Origin: DASQDN01 sp963844855
GTDB taxonomy: Bacteria; Acidobacteriota; Terriglobia; Bryobacterales; Bryobacteraceae
DNA: 64,000 bases
Assembly (NCBI GenBank): GCA_963844855.1
Contig: CAWJQP010000069.1
Span: forward strand, 62,001 to 126,000
Direction of reading: 5' to 3'
The number at the start of each line of letters is the position of its first letter. Positions within the stretch are counted from its first letter, which is position 1. The notes under the pieces were generated by a model. It saw nothing but the letters and a program-made list of their open reading frames with translations. It was not told the DNA's origin and made no database searches. The translations under genes were made by a program, and so were the position numbers. Positions 1 through 9,221 of the stretch are shown one piece after another.

Positions 1-847
1 CGGCCCCCGCAGAGCTGATTCCGAGGGGAACCATGAACGTGGTTCCAACGATATTCAGGATCACGTGATGCGCCGCCAACGCTTCCGGGGTCAGGCGACC
101 TGCCAGCAAAGTCGACGCTGCGAACACGCCAGTTTCAAGAAGGATCTGCCCGGCAGCGGGCACACCAAGCCGAAGCAACTCGCCAATTCGGACAAAGTCC
201 GGTCTCGGGATGTGTCTCAAGAACGCAGGTTCCCTGGTAAGGACGACAAAGCCCAGCACAAGCGCCATATATACGCGAGCGCCCGTCGTTGCCCATCCCG
301 CGCCCTCGACACCAAACTCCGGAATGAGACGCCAGTTCGCAATCGCGTTTACGATGTTGGCCGTGATCAAGGCTAACATTACTGGTTTTACGAGAGAGAT
401 GCCCTGCAAATAGCGCCGGAACGCCGCATAGAGCATCAGAGGTAGAACGCCCCATTGCAGGCTGAACGCGTACGGCACGGCAAGACTAACGACCCCGGGC
501 TGCACGCCGGCAATCTTCAGAGCAGGCTCGACACCATAAACCGAAAGCATACCGAGCGGCGTGAATGCCACCGCTAAAAACAATCCCTGCCAAAGAGAGT
601 GATCGCAATCCGCCATATCCTCCGCGCCGTAGGACTGCGAAACGACGGTATCGAGGCCGAGTAGCAATCCGATGCCGACAATCGTGACGAAGTCGACGAA
701 GATGTGTCCGACGCTCACCGCTCCGATCGCCGTGGGTCCGAGCGGCCCGACCATGATGGTGTCGACGACACCCATGAACATCCAGCCGAGTTCGGCGAGG
801 ATGACGGGTCCGGCTAACCTGAGCAGTTCTGAAAGCGAGCTCCGCAC
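1..847 (-). CDS. MATE family efflux transporter, 3' end cut by window edge
   Basis: Inner-membrane multidrug/cation antiporter of the MATE (NorM-like) family. The frame opens at a GTG at 847; an in-frame TGA nine codons upstream leaves no earlier start. About 282 codons are present before the window edge, against roughly 450 for the family. The N-terminus has the typical first helix (AELGWMFMGVVDTIMVG, then GPTAIGAVSVG), followed by GLLLGLDTVVSQSYGAED, a MATE-like loop in which the Q-S-(Y/F)-G segment is conserved, and later LQGISLVKPVMLALITAN. Further hydrophobic helices follow to the edge. It diverges from the PQQ-propeller gene at 915. No partner gene suggests a substrate. Confidence 0.85.
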   Translation of the reverse strand, partial: MRSSLSELLRLAGPVILAELGWMFMGVVDTIMVGPLGPTAIGAVSVGHIFVDFVTIVGIGLLLGLDTVVSQSYGAEDMADCDHSLWQGLFLAVAFTPLGMLSVYGVEPALKIAGVQPGVVSLAVPYAFSLQWGVLPLMLYAAFRRYLQGISLVKPVMLALITANIVNAIANWRLIPEFGVEGAGWATTGARVYMALVLGFVVLTREPAFLRHIPRPDFVRIGELLRLGVPAAGQILLETGVFAASTLLAGRLTPEALAAHHVILNIVGTTFMVPLGISSAGA

Positions 848-869
848 GTTGTTCCAGTGTCGCGCGGCT

Positions 870-883
870 TGTCACACGTGACA
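870..883. promoter_or_regulatory. Inverted repeat, candidate operator
   Basis: The 67-bp divergent gap between the MATE gene and the PQQ-propeller gene contains TGTCAC-AC-GTGACA, a perfect 6-bp inverted repeat with a 2-bp centre. The position suits a regulator acting on one or both genes. No regulator gene lies adjacent and I cannot assign a family. Confidence 0.3.
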
Positions 884-914
884 GATTCGTACCCGAGCCG
901 TCTAAGATCGAACC

Positions 915-2327
915 ATGCGGTATGGAGTTTTCCTCCTGGCGGCGATGCTGCCCCTACCAGCGGCCCAGTGGACCCGCTTCCGCGGACCGAACGGAACGGG
1001 AATAGCCGATGCTCAATCGATCCCTGGAGAACTCCGACCGGACAAGAACGTCGCTTGGAAGATCGCGCTGCCTTCGGGCTTTTCGTCGCCGGTACTGACC
1101 AATACCGATGTCTTTCTTACCGCAAGCGAGGAAACCAAGCTTTATACCATCAGCGTGAATCGCAAGACCGGCAACGTGAACTGGAAGAAAGAAGCGCCGA
1201 TGCCCCTCGGCGAGAAGCCGAAAGGCCCGAACTCACCGGTATCGCCGAGCCCGGTCACGGATGGTAAGAATGTCTATGTCTTTTTCGACAATTTCGGATT
1301 GATCTCCTATGCCGCGGACGGGAAGGAAAGATGGCGTTATGAAACTGGAGCGCTAAATCTGCCTTACGGTGCCGGGACTTCTCCGGTTCTCCACGAATCG
1401 ACTGTCCTGCTTCAGATGGATCAGGACTCGGGCTCCTACCTCGTGGCGCTTGATAAGGACACAGGTAAAGTTCGATGGAAGACCGAAAGGCCGCACGCGA
1501 CACATGGATTCTCGAGCCCGGTGATCTATCAGCCGGCCAAGGGTAGTGCCGAAGTAATCACGTCCGGCGCGTATGAGTTGAACGGCTACGATCTCGCCAC
1601 CGGGAAGAAGCTCTGGTGGGTTTCAGGGATGGCTTGGCAGGCGAAGTCGGTGCCGGTCGTCGCCAAGGATGTTGTTTATGTTCACTCCTGGATGGCGTCG
1701 CTGTCCGAACTCGGCCACAAGGAAATCACCGCGACGTGGGAGCAGACACTTGCTGATCACGACAAAAACAAAGACGGCAAGATCGCGCAGGACGAGTCTC
1801 CGGACCCAACGCTGACGAAGATCTGGTTTCTCTACGATCTTGGGAAAGACGGTTTCCTCGATGCCAAGGACTGGCAGTATCTGCTTGCCCGGAATAATAC
1901 GAAGAACGGTTTGTATGCGATCAAACTCTTCGGACGTGGTGATGTGACCAAGTCGCATGTACTTTGGCGAGTGGAGAAAGGAATGCCCAATATTCCTTCG
2001 CCGCTCGTTTACAACGACGTGCTTTTCCTTCTCCGTGAAGGAGGAATATTGACCTCCTTCAATCCCAAGGATGGATCGATTCACAAGCAGGGCCGCGTTG
2101 AAGGAGCCGTTGACGCTTATTTCGCTTCGCCGATACTCGCCGATGGCAAGCTGATCACCGCAAGCCGTGAGGGTAAAGTCGCCGTGATCCAGCCTTCGGC
2201 GCAATGGGAAGTGCTGTCGGTGGGCGAATTCGGGGAAGACATCTGGGCGACGCCGGCAGCCGCGGACCGCCAGTTCTTTGTTCGCACCCAGAAGACGCTC
2301 TACTGCTTCGAAACCCCTCGCGTCTGA
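915..2327 (+). CDS. Exported PQQ-like beta-propeller protein with EF-hand insert
   Basis: 470-residue secreted protein of the PQQ-repeat/BamB-like propeller family. Residues 1-18 form a signal peptide (MRYGVFLLAAMLPLPAAQ). Repeated blade motifs such as LYTISVNRKTGNVNWKKE, LVALDKDTGKVRWKTE and GYDLATGKKLWWV follow the A-x-D-x-x-T-G-x-x-x-W pattern. Around residues 280-320 the propeller is interrupted by a calcium-type EF-hand loop (DKNKDGKIAQDE) and a second, weaker loop (DLGKDGFLDAKDW). It lacks the residues of a full quinoprotein dehydrogenase, so a structural or binding role is likelier than catalysis. Similar proteins are common in Acidobacteria and Planctomycetes. The receptor gene starts 49 bp downstream on the same strand. 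Confidence 0.85.
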   Translation: MRYGVFLLAAMLPLPAAQWTRFRGPNGTGIADAQSIPGELRPDKNVAWKIALPSGFSSPVLTNTDVFLTASEETKLYTISVNRKTGNVNWKKEAPMPLGEKPKGPNSPVSPSPVTDGKNVYVFFDNFGLISYAADGKERWRYETGALNLPYGAGTSPVLHESTVLLQMDQDSGSYLVALDKDTGKVRWKTERPHATHGFSSPVIYQPAKGSAEVITSGAYELNGYDLATGKKLWWVSGMAWQAKSVPVVAKDVVYVHSWMASLSELGHKEITATWEQTLADHDKNKDGKIAQDESPDPTLTKIWFLYDLGKDGFLDAKDWQYLLARNNTKNGLYAIKLFGRGDVTKSHVLWRVEKGMPNIPSPLVYNDVLFLLREGGILTSFNPKDGSIHKQGRVEGAVDAYFASPILADGKLITASREGKVAVIQPSAQWEVLSVGEFGEDIWATPAAADRQFFVRTQKTLYCFETPRV

Positions 2328-2376
2328 TCCGGCGTTATAGTGAAAGGACTACCTGAACGGGTCTCCTGTCCTATCT

Positions 2377-5300
2377 ATGCGTATTTTTCTTGCTAGTTTG
2401 CTTCTCACTATGACTGTCTATGGGCAGACTTGGCGGGGCTCCGTCACCGGCATAGTTACGGATGCATCAGATGCCAGAGTTCCTTCGGTCGCGGTGGTCC
2501 TTACGCAGGAAGAGACGAACGCAAAGCGTTCGGCAGTGGCCGGCCCCCAGGGCGAGTACGCTTTCAGTTCTCTCGCGCCCGGGACATACCGGCTCGAATT
2601 GACGAAAGATAACTTCCGGACAAGTACGCGGCAATTCACTCTCAACGTCAACGAAGTTGCGCGTATCGATGTCGTTCTTGAGGCGGGATCGAAAGGGGAG
2701 CAGACGACTGTCACAGCAGTAGCTGACGCTTTGAAGTCCGAAACTACGGAGCTTGGTCCTGTCATCGAGCAGCGATCTCTGCGCGCTCTGCCTCTGGATG
2801 GCCGGAACTTCTATGACCTCACTTTGCTTGCTCCCGGGACTGCTCCGGCAGCGCAGGGGTCAGCCGGATCGGTGCGTGGTGACTTTGCGATCCATGTCAA
2901 CGGCGCTCGCGAGGATGCGAACAACTTTATTCTCGATGGTGTCTACAACGGCGATCCCAAGTTAAACGGTGTCGGCGTGACGCCGCCCGTCGATGCCATT
3001 CGTGAGTTCGAAGTTCTCACCCACACGTATGATGCATCGTTTGGACGCAATGCGGGCGGACAGATCAACGTGGTCCTCAACTCCGGCACGAACGTGTTTC
3101 ATGGCACTGCTTGGGAGTTCTTCCGCAATGCCGCGCTGGATGAGACGGAATCACTTTGCGCCTGCCAATGAGCCCGACGCCTCGATACCAGCAGAATCAG
3201 TTTGGAGCCGTGCTCGGCGGACCCATCGTCAAGGATCGCACGTTCTTTTTCGTCGACTACGAAGGTCGCCGGACGAAGGAAGGAATCACGCGCATCACGA
3301 ACGTTCCTACGGCTCTTGAACGTGCAGGTGATTTCTCGCAAACACCGAATCCTCCAATCGATTTGTTCACACAGCAGCCGTTTCCGGGCAATCGCATTCC
3401 GGCGCAGCGCATTCACCCTGTGGGCGGAGCGATCGCAAATCTTTATCCTCTGCCGAACCGGTCTACGTTTCGGCCAGAACTTCGTCTCCTCGCCAATTCT
3501 GAGTGATCGAACTCATCATTTCGATGCACGGCTCGACCAGAAATTTGGCGAGTCCTCCGATTTCGCTCTGCGTTACAGCTGCGCCGACCGTCTGTTGTTT
3601 GAGCCTTTCTCCGGTCCTGGTTTTGCTCGTATACCCGGTTTCGGTACTGAAGTCCCTCGCCGGGCTTCGAATATCATGGCTAGCGAAACTCACGTCTTTA
3701 CGCCTCGGTTTATCAATGAAGTTCGTCTTGGCTTCAATCGAGTTGCCGCCGGCGCGTATCAGGAGAATCAGGACCGTAGCTTAAACGCGCAGGTCGGGCT
3801 GCCGGAGATCTGGCTCAACGACCGATCGCAAGGACTGTCGTTCATCAGCTTGCCCGGCTTTTCGCCGCTTGGCGACGAGTACAACAATCCGCAGCACAGC
3901 GTCACGAATACCTATCAAATCATTGATCAGGCAACTTACTCCACCGGCCGACATTTCGTGAAGTTCGGTGGCGAAGTCCGATATCTTCAACAGAACGCGT
4001 ATCGCGACATTCAATCGCGAGGCTTGCTGACGTTTTTCGGAATCTCCGGCAACCCCCTGGGCGATCTCCTGCAGGGATTCCCGGTCGTGACGGGAGCAGC
4101 GCAGCTCGATAATCATCAGAACCTGAGGTCGGAGACTTACGGGCTTTTCGTCAACGATATGTGGCGTGTGACGCCGACGCTGACGCTGTCGGCCGGTGTG
4201 CGTTACGAATACACGTCGCCGGGTGTCGACATTCGTGATCGCGCAAATCTCTACGACGTGACAACTGGTTCGCTGGCACCGGTGGGGACAGGGGACATGC
4301 CCCGGTCCGGTTACTATGCGGACAAGAACAATCTTGCGCCGCGTCTCGGACTCGCTTGGACGGTCGCAAACGGATACCGTGATTCGTGCTGCCTATGGGA
4401 TTTACTTCGACCAGTCGGCGCTTGCGCCCAGCGAAGGTCTCTATTTCAGCCCGCCGTACTACAACTTCCATTTGTACGCCGCTCTGCCGCAGTTCCCACT
4501 TACGCTGTCCGATCCGTTTCCAAGCAACTACCCGTTTCCGATTCCCGGCTCGGCGTTCGCGATCCAAAGAGATCTCCGTACGCCGTATCTTCAGCATTGG
4601 AACTTCAACATCCAGCGGGGCATGGGTAGCGGACGCGTGTTGGAACTCACCTATGCGGGCACGAAGGGTACAGGATTGATCTCGGCGCGCGACATCAATC
4701 AGCCACAGCCGAGCCCGGTTAGCCCGAATCTTCGTCCGAATCCCCGCTTTGATGACGTCAATATCCTGGAGTCTCGCGCCAACTCGATCTATCACTCGTT
4801 TCAGACTCGTTTTCAGCAGCGATTCTCGAAAGGCCTTACAGCGCTTGCGTCGTACACCTGGGGCAGGTCGATCGACGACGCGTCGGGATTCTTCACCAGC
4901 GCAGGCGATCCGAATTTCCCGCAGAGATAGCTACAATCTTCGCGCCGAGCGCGGTCGCAGCAACTTCGATGTGCGGCATCGCTTGTCCGTCAGCTACAGC
5001 TACGATTTGCCGTTCCGTGGAAATTGGTTCTTGAATGGATGGCAGACCAATGGTGTCTGGCAGTTCCAGACTGGACGCCCGTTCACGGTTGCGCTGCATC
5101 CTGACAACGACAACAGCAACACCGGCCGAAGCTCACTCGGTTTCGGCGCCAACGACCGGCCGAACGTAGTCAGAGATCCGAAGCTTGGCGATCCTACGGA
5201 ACAGCGATGGTTCGACACATCCGCGTTCGCGATGCCGCCGTTCGGGCACATTCGGAAACGCTGGACGAAACGTTGTGGAAGGGCCCGGACTTGCCGTAGT

Positions 5301-5481
5301 GAACGCATCCATCGTCAAGACGACCCAAGTGACGGAGCGCCTCGGCGTGCAGTTCCGCGTCGAAGCGTTCAATCTGTTTAATCGGGTGAACTACGATCAG
5401 CCGGACAACTTCCTCGGCTCGCCGAGCTTTGGCGCGATTCTATCGGCCGGCAGTCCGCGCCGTCTGCAACTTAGGGCTTAA
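2377..5481 (+). pseudogene. Oar-like TonB-dependent receptor, six frameshifts
   Basis: Outer-membrane receptor with a signal peptide (MRIFLASLLLTMTVYG), a carboxypeptidase-like regulatory domain (GSVTGIVTDASDARVPSV, about residues 20-105), a plug region and a large beta-barrel ending in VEAFNLFNRVNYDQP and a short C-terminus. About 1035 codons are represented, the normal length for this Acidobacteria family, and homologous sequence is continuous from end to end. The reading frame changes six times, near 3142, 3179, 3471, 4374, 4925 and 5245. Every change is in the direction of one extra base and none carries a separate in-frame stop. This fits either very recent inactivation or base-level sequence errors. 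If intact it would import a TonB-dependent substrate, probably a glycan or large ligand; the ligand cannot be inferred. Confidence 0.8.
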
Positions 5482-5755
5482 GTTTCTTTTCTAGGCTGAC
5501 ACGGCCGTTTTTGAATCGGACCCCTTCGGCCTCGAGCCGGAGCCGTTGTTCTAACGCCGCTTCACCGGGCAGCAGAATCTTGCCGCCGGCTCCGACCACG
5601 CGGTGCCATGGGATGTCCGGTCCGCAATTCTGAAGGGCCCAGACTACCTGTCTTGCCGAGCCGCGATGTCCTGCGGCGGTCGCGACTTCGCCATATGTCA
5701 TCACGCGTCCGCGAGGGATGCGGCGAATGACATCGCGAAACTCTTCGAGCTTCAC
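5471..5755 (-). CDS. atl: Alkyltransferase-like protein (ATL)
   Basis: 94-residue member of the O6-alkylguanine-DNA alkyltransferase C-terminal (MGMT) fold. The active-site motif PCHR of true alkyltransferases reads PWHRVV here, so the methyl-accepting Cys is replaced by Trp. That is the hallmark of ATL proteins, which bind alkylated guanine and hand it to nucleotide excision repair rather than repairing it directly. The recognition-helix region (GSARQVVWALQNC) is present. The start is a GTG at 5755; GTGA overlaps the predicted original stop of the glycosidase-like gene upstream on the same strand, so the two were probably translationally coupled. The gene converges on the receptor gene with 11 bp of overlap. 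Confidence 0.85.
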   Translation of the reverse strand: MKLEEFRDVIRRIPRGRVMTYGEVATAAGHRGSARQVVWALQNCGPDIPWHRVVGAGGKILLPGEAALEQRLRLEAEGVRFKNGRVSLEKKLKP

Positions 5756-6809
5756 TTCGCTCCCGTAATCTCTTTCAACTTTGCGAAGAAGCCTTCTTAC
5801 GTTCCGTATCGAGGCCCCAATTCACCGGCGGCGACTGGTAGCCTTCCGGATCGAAATAGCCCCACGATGCAAACTCACGAATTGACCCGAGCATGTTGTA
5901 GTCGGGCTTGTCGAAGTCGAAGTGATCGTCTTCGTTGAATAGAATCGGCTTCGGAGTGTAGCCTGGCGACGGCGCGAGTCTGCTGAACCATCTCCACGAT
6001 CCGCTTCGGATCCTTCACGCCGTTACCGTGGAGCAGCAGAAAGTCGCCGGAGCGCACGACATTCTCTTCGGGAACTTTGTTGCCTCCGTAACTGGTGCTG
6101 ACAAGCAGCCGCCGGCCGCCGCGCGTGCGGGATTTGACGCGATCGATCAATTCGTGGATACGCGGCGGGCTTGAGAATCGCATGCTCGTAGCGCGTAACG
6201 TTGCACTCGTTGTTGACCTCGATCAGAACGTTGCGATAGCCACGATCGAACACCCAGTCCACCGTGTTATCGACCGCTTTGATGACGGCTGCTTCATCCT
6301 TCACGCGCTCATCTTGACCGAAGTAAAAGATACCCAGGATCACAGCCATTCCCAGATCGTCAGCTTTGTCGAGAATGCGCTTCAATCGCGCCATATAGAC
6401 TGGCTTTAACGAACCGTCTGGCGCGATCGCGCTGTTATCCCATGGTTGTGCTTTCGAATAACCTTCCGGACTTCCGCCCTGCAAATTAATCGTGATTCCG
6501 AGTAGCCCGTGCTTACGCCATTCCGGCATCGCCGCCAAAAACTCGCGCGTATTGCGCTCAGCGTCCCACTTGCCCGTATCTTTGTATGCCCATCGTTTGA
6601 CAGTCTCCGGATTGGCAGTCGTCGTAGACGCCCTGCACCATCCGGGAGTTCATCAGCAGACCCTCGATCTTGTGGCCCTGCCAGGTGCGACCTTTGTAAG
6701 TCGGCTGTCCGTTAATGAGGAATCGATCGCCCTGAATGGTGACGACGGTTTTAGAAGCGCCCACTGCGGAGATCGCCAGAACTGCAAACGCAACAACGGT
6801 CCGAAACAT
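5752..6809 (-). pseudogene. Exported glycoside hydrolase-like protein, four frameshifts
   Basis: Stitching four frames gives about 345 residues: signal peptide (MFRTVVAFAVLAISAVGA), then ETVKRWAYKDTGKWDAERN, a barrel-like region (KHGLLGITINLQGG), and VLIEVNNECN, which resembles the acid-residue strand of (beta/alpha)8 glycosidases, ending in AKLKEITGAK. Frame changes lie near 6617, 6163 and 5964 (one extra base each) and near 5789 (one missing base). After correction the stop overlaps the ATL start as GTGA. The start ATG at 6809 is chosen because the signal peptide follows it directly. Clan-level glycosidase assignment is an inference from fold-like motifs; no family number is claimed. Confidence 0.6.
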
Positions 6810-6842
6810 GTCCCGGATTGTATCAACGATGGGTCGCCAACC

Positions 6843-6848
6843 TATAAT
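6843..6848 (+). promoter_or_regulatory. Candidate -10 box for the cytochrome c operon
   Basis: A perfect TATAAT lies 16 bases before the ATG at 6865. A weak -35-like TTGTAT sits 19 bp further upstream (6818-6823), just outside the glycosidase-like gene start on the other strand. Confidence 0.35.
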
Positions 6849-6864
6849 AGTCAAGCCAATCCAT

Positions 6865-7638
6865 ATGCTGCGCTGCTTTTGTCTGATTGCGTTACTTTGC
6901 TGTCCGAGCTTCGTCTTTCCGCAAACCCTCGCTGTTGAAAAAGGCCGCGCAATCTATCGCAGCAATTGCGCGTTCTGTCATGGCATTACGGGCCTGGGCG
7001 GTCGTGGACCGGACCTCGTCGGCGGAACGAAGAAGACCGATACGGAATTGCGGCGTATCATTCGCGACGGGGTTCCTGGCACGAGCATGCCCGCCTTCAA
7101 GAGTCTTGCGCCCGAAGAAACCGTGCAAGTCGTCGGATTTCTGAACCATCTGCGTGGCTCAGGTGTGGGTGTTCAGAAAGCGACAGGCGATCCCGCGAAC
7201 GGTAGAAAGATGTATGTGCGTCACGGATGCTCGGGCTGTCATCAGATCGGTAACGAAGGTAGCGTCTACGGGCCGGAACTGACGCGCATTGGCGGGGCGC
7301 GATCGGTGAAGTATCTCGAAGAGTCGATCGCCGAACCGTCGGCCGACATCCCCGATCAGTATCGCGGGGTCACCGTCATAACGAAGGACGGTGGCAAGAT
7401 CGTGGGCGCTCGCGTGAACGAGGATAGTTTTACGGTCCAGCTTCGGCTGCCCTCCCAGGAATTTCGATCGTTCATCAAGGATGAAGTGCGCCAAGTGGAT
7501 CACATGACAGAATCGCTCATGCCCGGCTATAAGGGAATGCCGAAGAACATCTTGAACGATATCGTCGCCTATCTCTCGACACTCAAAGGGCAGACAAGGC
7601 AAGGCGCTGACGTGAAGAAGGTCGAGGGCATCCGATGA
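6865..7638 (+). CDS. Di-haem c-type cytochrome
   Basis: 257-residue exported cytochrome with two CxxCH haem sites: CAFCH near residue 32 and CSGCH near residue 120. Each sits in a class I cytochrome c-like domain with a distal Met-bearing segment (GTSMPAFKSL). The C-terminal third contains the VITKDGGKIVGARVNED region seen in Planctomycete/Acidobacteria haem-binding proteins. The ATG at 6865 is preferred because a signal peptide (MLRCFCLIALLCCPSFVFPQ) starts there; the longer upstream frame would bury it. The stop overlaps the start of the PQQ dehydrogenase as ATGA, so this is most likely its periplasmic electron acceptor. Confidence 0.88.
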   Translation: MLRCFCLIALLCCPSFVFPQTLAVEKGRAIYRSNCAFCHGITGLGGRGPDLVGGTKKTDTELRRIIRDGVPGTSMPAFKSLAPEETVQVVGFLNHLRGSGVGVQKATGDPANGRKMYVRHGCSGCHQIGNEGSVYGPELTRIGGARSVKYLEESIAEPSADIPDQYRGVTVITKDGGKIVGARVNEDSFTVQLRLPSQEFRSFIKDEVRQVDHMTESLMPGYKGMPKNILNDIVAYLSTLKGQTRQGADVKKVEGIR

Positions 7639-9221
7639 AAACGCGGATGGTAGCGATTGCGCTGGCTGCGTTGGGCCAATTGCAGGCACAGGTCACATAC
7701 GATCGCCTCGTCAATGCCCGTGAGGAACAACAGAACTGGCTCACCTACTGGGGCGATTACTCTGCTGTCCGGCATCGCGATCTCAAGCAGGTCAATACGT
7801 CGAATGTCAAAGACCTGCGGCTGGAATGGATGTTCCAGACGGGTGTAGGCGGAACAATCCAAGCGGTTCCCCTCATTGTTGATGGCGTAATGTACGTCAC
7901 GGGAGGGGAGGGAACGGCGTTCGCTATTGACGCTAAGACGGGCCGCCAATTGTGGCGCTATAAATACCCTCTGCCGGCCAATAAGGAATTCGTAAATGGG
8001 ACCGTGAATCGCGGGCTGGCGATTCTCGGCGACCGCGTCTTCATGGCGGTTCCGAACGCCCACGTAGTCGCGCTGGATACTCGTACCGGCAAGCTGATCT
8101 GGGAAGCGGAGATGGGGGACTATCTCAAGGGGTTCGGGGCCACGGTCGCGCCGCTTGTCGTGAAAGACAAGGTCATCGTTGGAATCACGGGCGGGGAATA
8201 CGGCATCCGGGGCTTTCTCGATGCTTACGATGCCGCGACCGGAAAGCGCGTCTGGAGGACCTACACGACTCCGACGAAAACGGAACCGGGCGGCGACACG
8301 TGGTTAGGCGATTCCTGGCGCCGCGGCGGTGGCGGTACCTGGCTCACCGGCACGTTCGATCCAGCATTGAATTTGCTGTATTGGCCAACCGGCAATCCCG
8401 GTCCCGGCTTGTATGGGAAGGAACGCCTTGGCGATAACCTGTACACCGACTCGGTGCTGGCGCTCGATGCGGACACAGGGAAAATGAAGTGGCATTACCA
8501 GTTCACGCCGCACGACACCCATGACTGGGACGCGAACGAATCACCGATGCTGCTGGACCTGGACTGGCAAGGCAAGCCACGCAAGTTGCTTGTGCAGGCC
8601 AATCGCAACGGCTTCTTCTATGTGCTCGATCGGATCACCGGTGAGTTCCTGAGCGCGAAACAGTTCGCCCGTCAAACATGGGCAAAAGGCTTCGACGCAA
8701 AGGGCAAGCCGATTCTTAACGGGGAAACCGAACCGAGTCCTGACGGCAATCGACAGTGTCCTGGCTTGGCGGGAGCGACCAACTGGATGGCGCCCTCCTA
8801 CAATCCGCAGACCGGCTGGTTCTATTTCACGGTTCGAGAAGCGTGCGATGTTTTCTTCTCGTCTCCGCCGAAATACATTGAAGGCAAGCCATTCTGGGGC
8901 AGCGTATTTCGCGGTGTCACAGAAGAGCGGGAATGGGGTTTGTTAAAAGCAATCGATCCGTTAACCGGCGAGACCAAATGGGATTTCCGATTCGACAAAG
9001 CTCCCTGGGCTGGAACGCTGTCTACCGGTGGCGGGCTCATTTTCGCTGGTGATGAAGATGGATATTTCATGGCAGCCGATGCAAAGTCCGGGAAGATTCT
9101 TTGGCGCATCTATACGGGCAGTCGGCTGGTGACGTCAGCCGTTACGTACACATTGGATGGTCGCCAGTACATTACGATGCCCTCCGGAGGGGCCGTGATG
9201 ACATACGCGCTTCCCAAGTGA
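7635..9221 (+). CDS. PQQ-dependent alcohol dehydrogenase family protein
   Basis: 528-residue periplasmic quinoprotein of the methanol/ethanol dehydrogenase family, with signal peptide MKTRMVAIALAALGQLQAQ. Eight-bladed propeller motifs (FAIDAKTGRQLWRYKYP, VVALDTRTGKLIWE, VLALDADTGKMKWHYQ) run along the protein. The segment HDTHDWDANESP carries the Asp region that acts as catalytic base in relatives. GGGTWLTGTFDPALNLLYW is a conserved PQQ-site region. I do not see the adjacent Cys-Cys pair of methanol dehydrogenase. It oxidises an alcohol or similar substrate and passes electrons to cytochrome c, supplied by the overlapping upstream gene. Its stop overlaps the next gene as GTGA. Confidence 0.88.
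   Translation: MKTRMVAIALAALGQLQAQVTYDRLVNAREEQQNWLTYWGDYSAVRHRDLKQVNTSNVKDLRLEWMFQTGVGGTIQAVPLIVDGVMYVTGGEGTAFAIDAKTGRQLWRYKYPLPANKEFVNGTVNRGLAILGDRVFMAVPNAHVVALDTRTGKLIWEAEMGDYLKGFGATVAPLVVKDKVIVGITGGEYGIRGFLDAYDAATGKRVWRTYTTPTKTEPGGDTWLGDSWRRGGGGTWLTGTFDPALNLLYWPTGNPGPGLYGKERLGDNLYTDSVLALDADTGKMKWHYQFTPHDTHDWDANESPMLLDLDWQGKPRKLLVQANRNGFFYVLDRITGEFLSAKQFARQTWAKGFDAKGKPILNGETEPSPDGNRQCPGLAGATNWMAPSYNPQTGWFYFTVREACDVFFSSPPKYIEGKPFWGSVFRGVTEEREWGLLKAIDPLTGETKWDFRFDKAPWAGTLSTGGGLIFAGDEDGYFMAADAKSGKILWRIYTGSRLVTSAVTYTLDGRQYITMPSGGAVMTYALPK

Noticed and set aside
135..875. Two minus-strand open frames of 106 and 129 codons
   Set aside because: They are alternate frames of the MATE transporter gene, whose true frame has clear family motifs.
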